From positions 1-5,513 of the forward strand of contig DATGVJ010000395.1 in the NCBI GenBank assembly GCA_035300505.1: a stretch of DNA of 5,513 nucleotides. Reading direction: 5' to 3'. The stretch comes from VAZQ01 sp035300505 (GTDB lineage: Bacteria; Pseudomonadota; Alphaproteobacteria; Rhizobiales; Xanthobacteraceae). The notes under the pieces are model-generated. The model searched no databases, was not told the origin of the DNA, and saw nothing but the letters and a program-made list of their open reading frames with translations. The translations under genes and the position numbers were made by a program. Of the stretch, positions 5,298 to 5,513 are shown piece by piece (within the stretch, counting starts at the first letter, position 1; each line of letters starts with the position of its first letter).

Positions 5298-5513
5298 TCA
5301 GGCACCGCTCGCCGCAACCGTCGCCGCGAGAACAGGCTGACAAGGCCTTGCGGTCGGACCAGGGCGATCACAATGACGAGTGTGCCGTAAATGATGAGAT
5401 CGGTACCCTTCCCCGAACCGCCGAAATACGAGCGCGTCAATTCGGTGAGCGGAATGAGAATTGCCGCCCCCAGTGCGGGCCCCCACAGCGTCCCGATGCC
5501 TCCGAGCACGGCC
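5294..5513 (-). CDS. livM: Branched-chain amino acid-type ABC transporter permease LivM, C-terminal part
   Basis: The last 72 or so residues of a LivM-type permease, running off the right edge. It starts with AVLGGIGTLWGPALGAA, the conserved GG-GT-GP-GA block of LivH/LivM permeases, followed by hydrophobic stretches around GAAILIPL and a second one, LIIYGTLVIVIALVRPQGL, then an Arg-rich cytoplasmic tail (SRRRLRRAVPE). The ...RPQGL ending is typical of LivM rather than LivH. The TGA (5294-5296) overlaps the livG ATG by 4 bp. It forms the membrane channel with LivH; the rest of livM, livH and a periplasmic binding protein are expected to the right. Confidence 0.9.
   Translation of the reverse strand, partial: AVLGGIGTLWGPALGAAILIPLTELTRSYFGGSGKGTDLIIYGTLVIVIALVRPQGLVSLFSRRRLRRAVPE

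Overview
The window reads as a chromosomal segment of a high-GC alphaproteobacterium, most likely Bradyrhizobium or a close relative such as Rhodopseudomonas or Afipia. The reasons are the strong GC3 codon use, a complete Liv-type (branched-chain/amide amino acid) ABC transporter gene set, and a CCCTCTCCCCGC...GCGGGGAGAGGG palindrome of the kind scattered through those genomes. The genus is inferred from memory of such genomes, not from a search.

Layout. (1) 1-815, plus strand: nearly complete 3' part of a CmcJ/NvfI/AsaB-family gene (putative Fe(II)/2-oxoglutarate-type oxygenase). (2) 816-988: convergent intergenic gap with a REP-like palindrome that can act as a terminator for both sides. 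(3) 989-2401, minus strand: a divergent MurC/Mpl-like Mur ligase standing alone, with a 23-bp dyad just upstream of its start. (4) 2527-2968, minus strand: two gene relics abutting each other, the C-terminal end of an M23 (LytM) peptidase and the C-terminal end of a LivG-type ATPase. The second is a diverged, frameshifted copy of part of the intact livG in the same window. (5) 2975-3772, minus strand: an intact D-glutamate cyclase/DUF1445 (YcsI) family gene, clearly lower in GC than its neighbours and bracketed by an 11-bp direct repeat. (6) 3875-5513, minus strand: livF, livG and the end of livM, translationally coupled (17-bp and 4-bp overlaps) and running off the right edge.

How they may work together. 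Transcription of the liv operon (livM, livG, livF) runs right to left toward the cyclase gene, 102 bp downstream, so import of an amino acid or pyroglutamate-like compound and its intracellular conversion could be linked; this is inference. The mosaic between livF and the Mur ligase gene (foreign-looking cyclase gene, livG scrap, M23 scrap) looks like a rearrangement scar, and is the most unusual part of the window. I see no tRNA, rRNA, CRISPR array, transposase or integrase.
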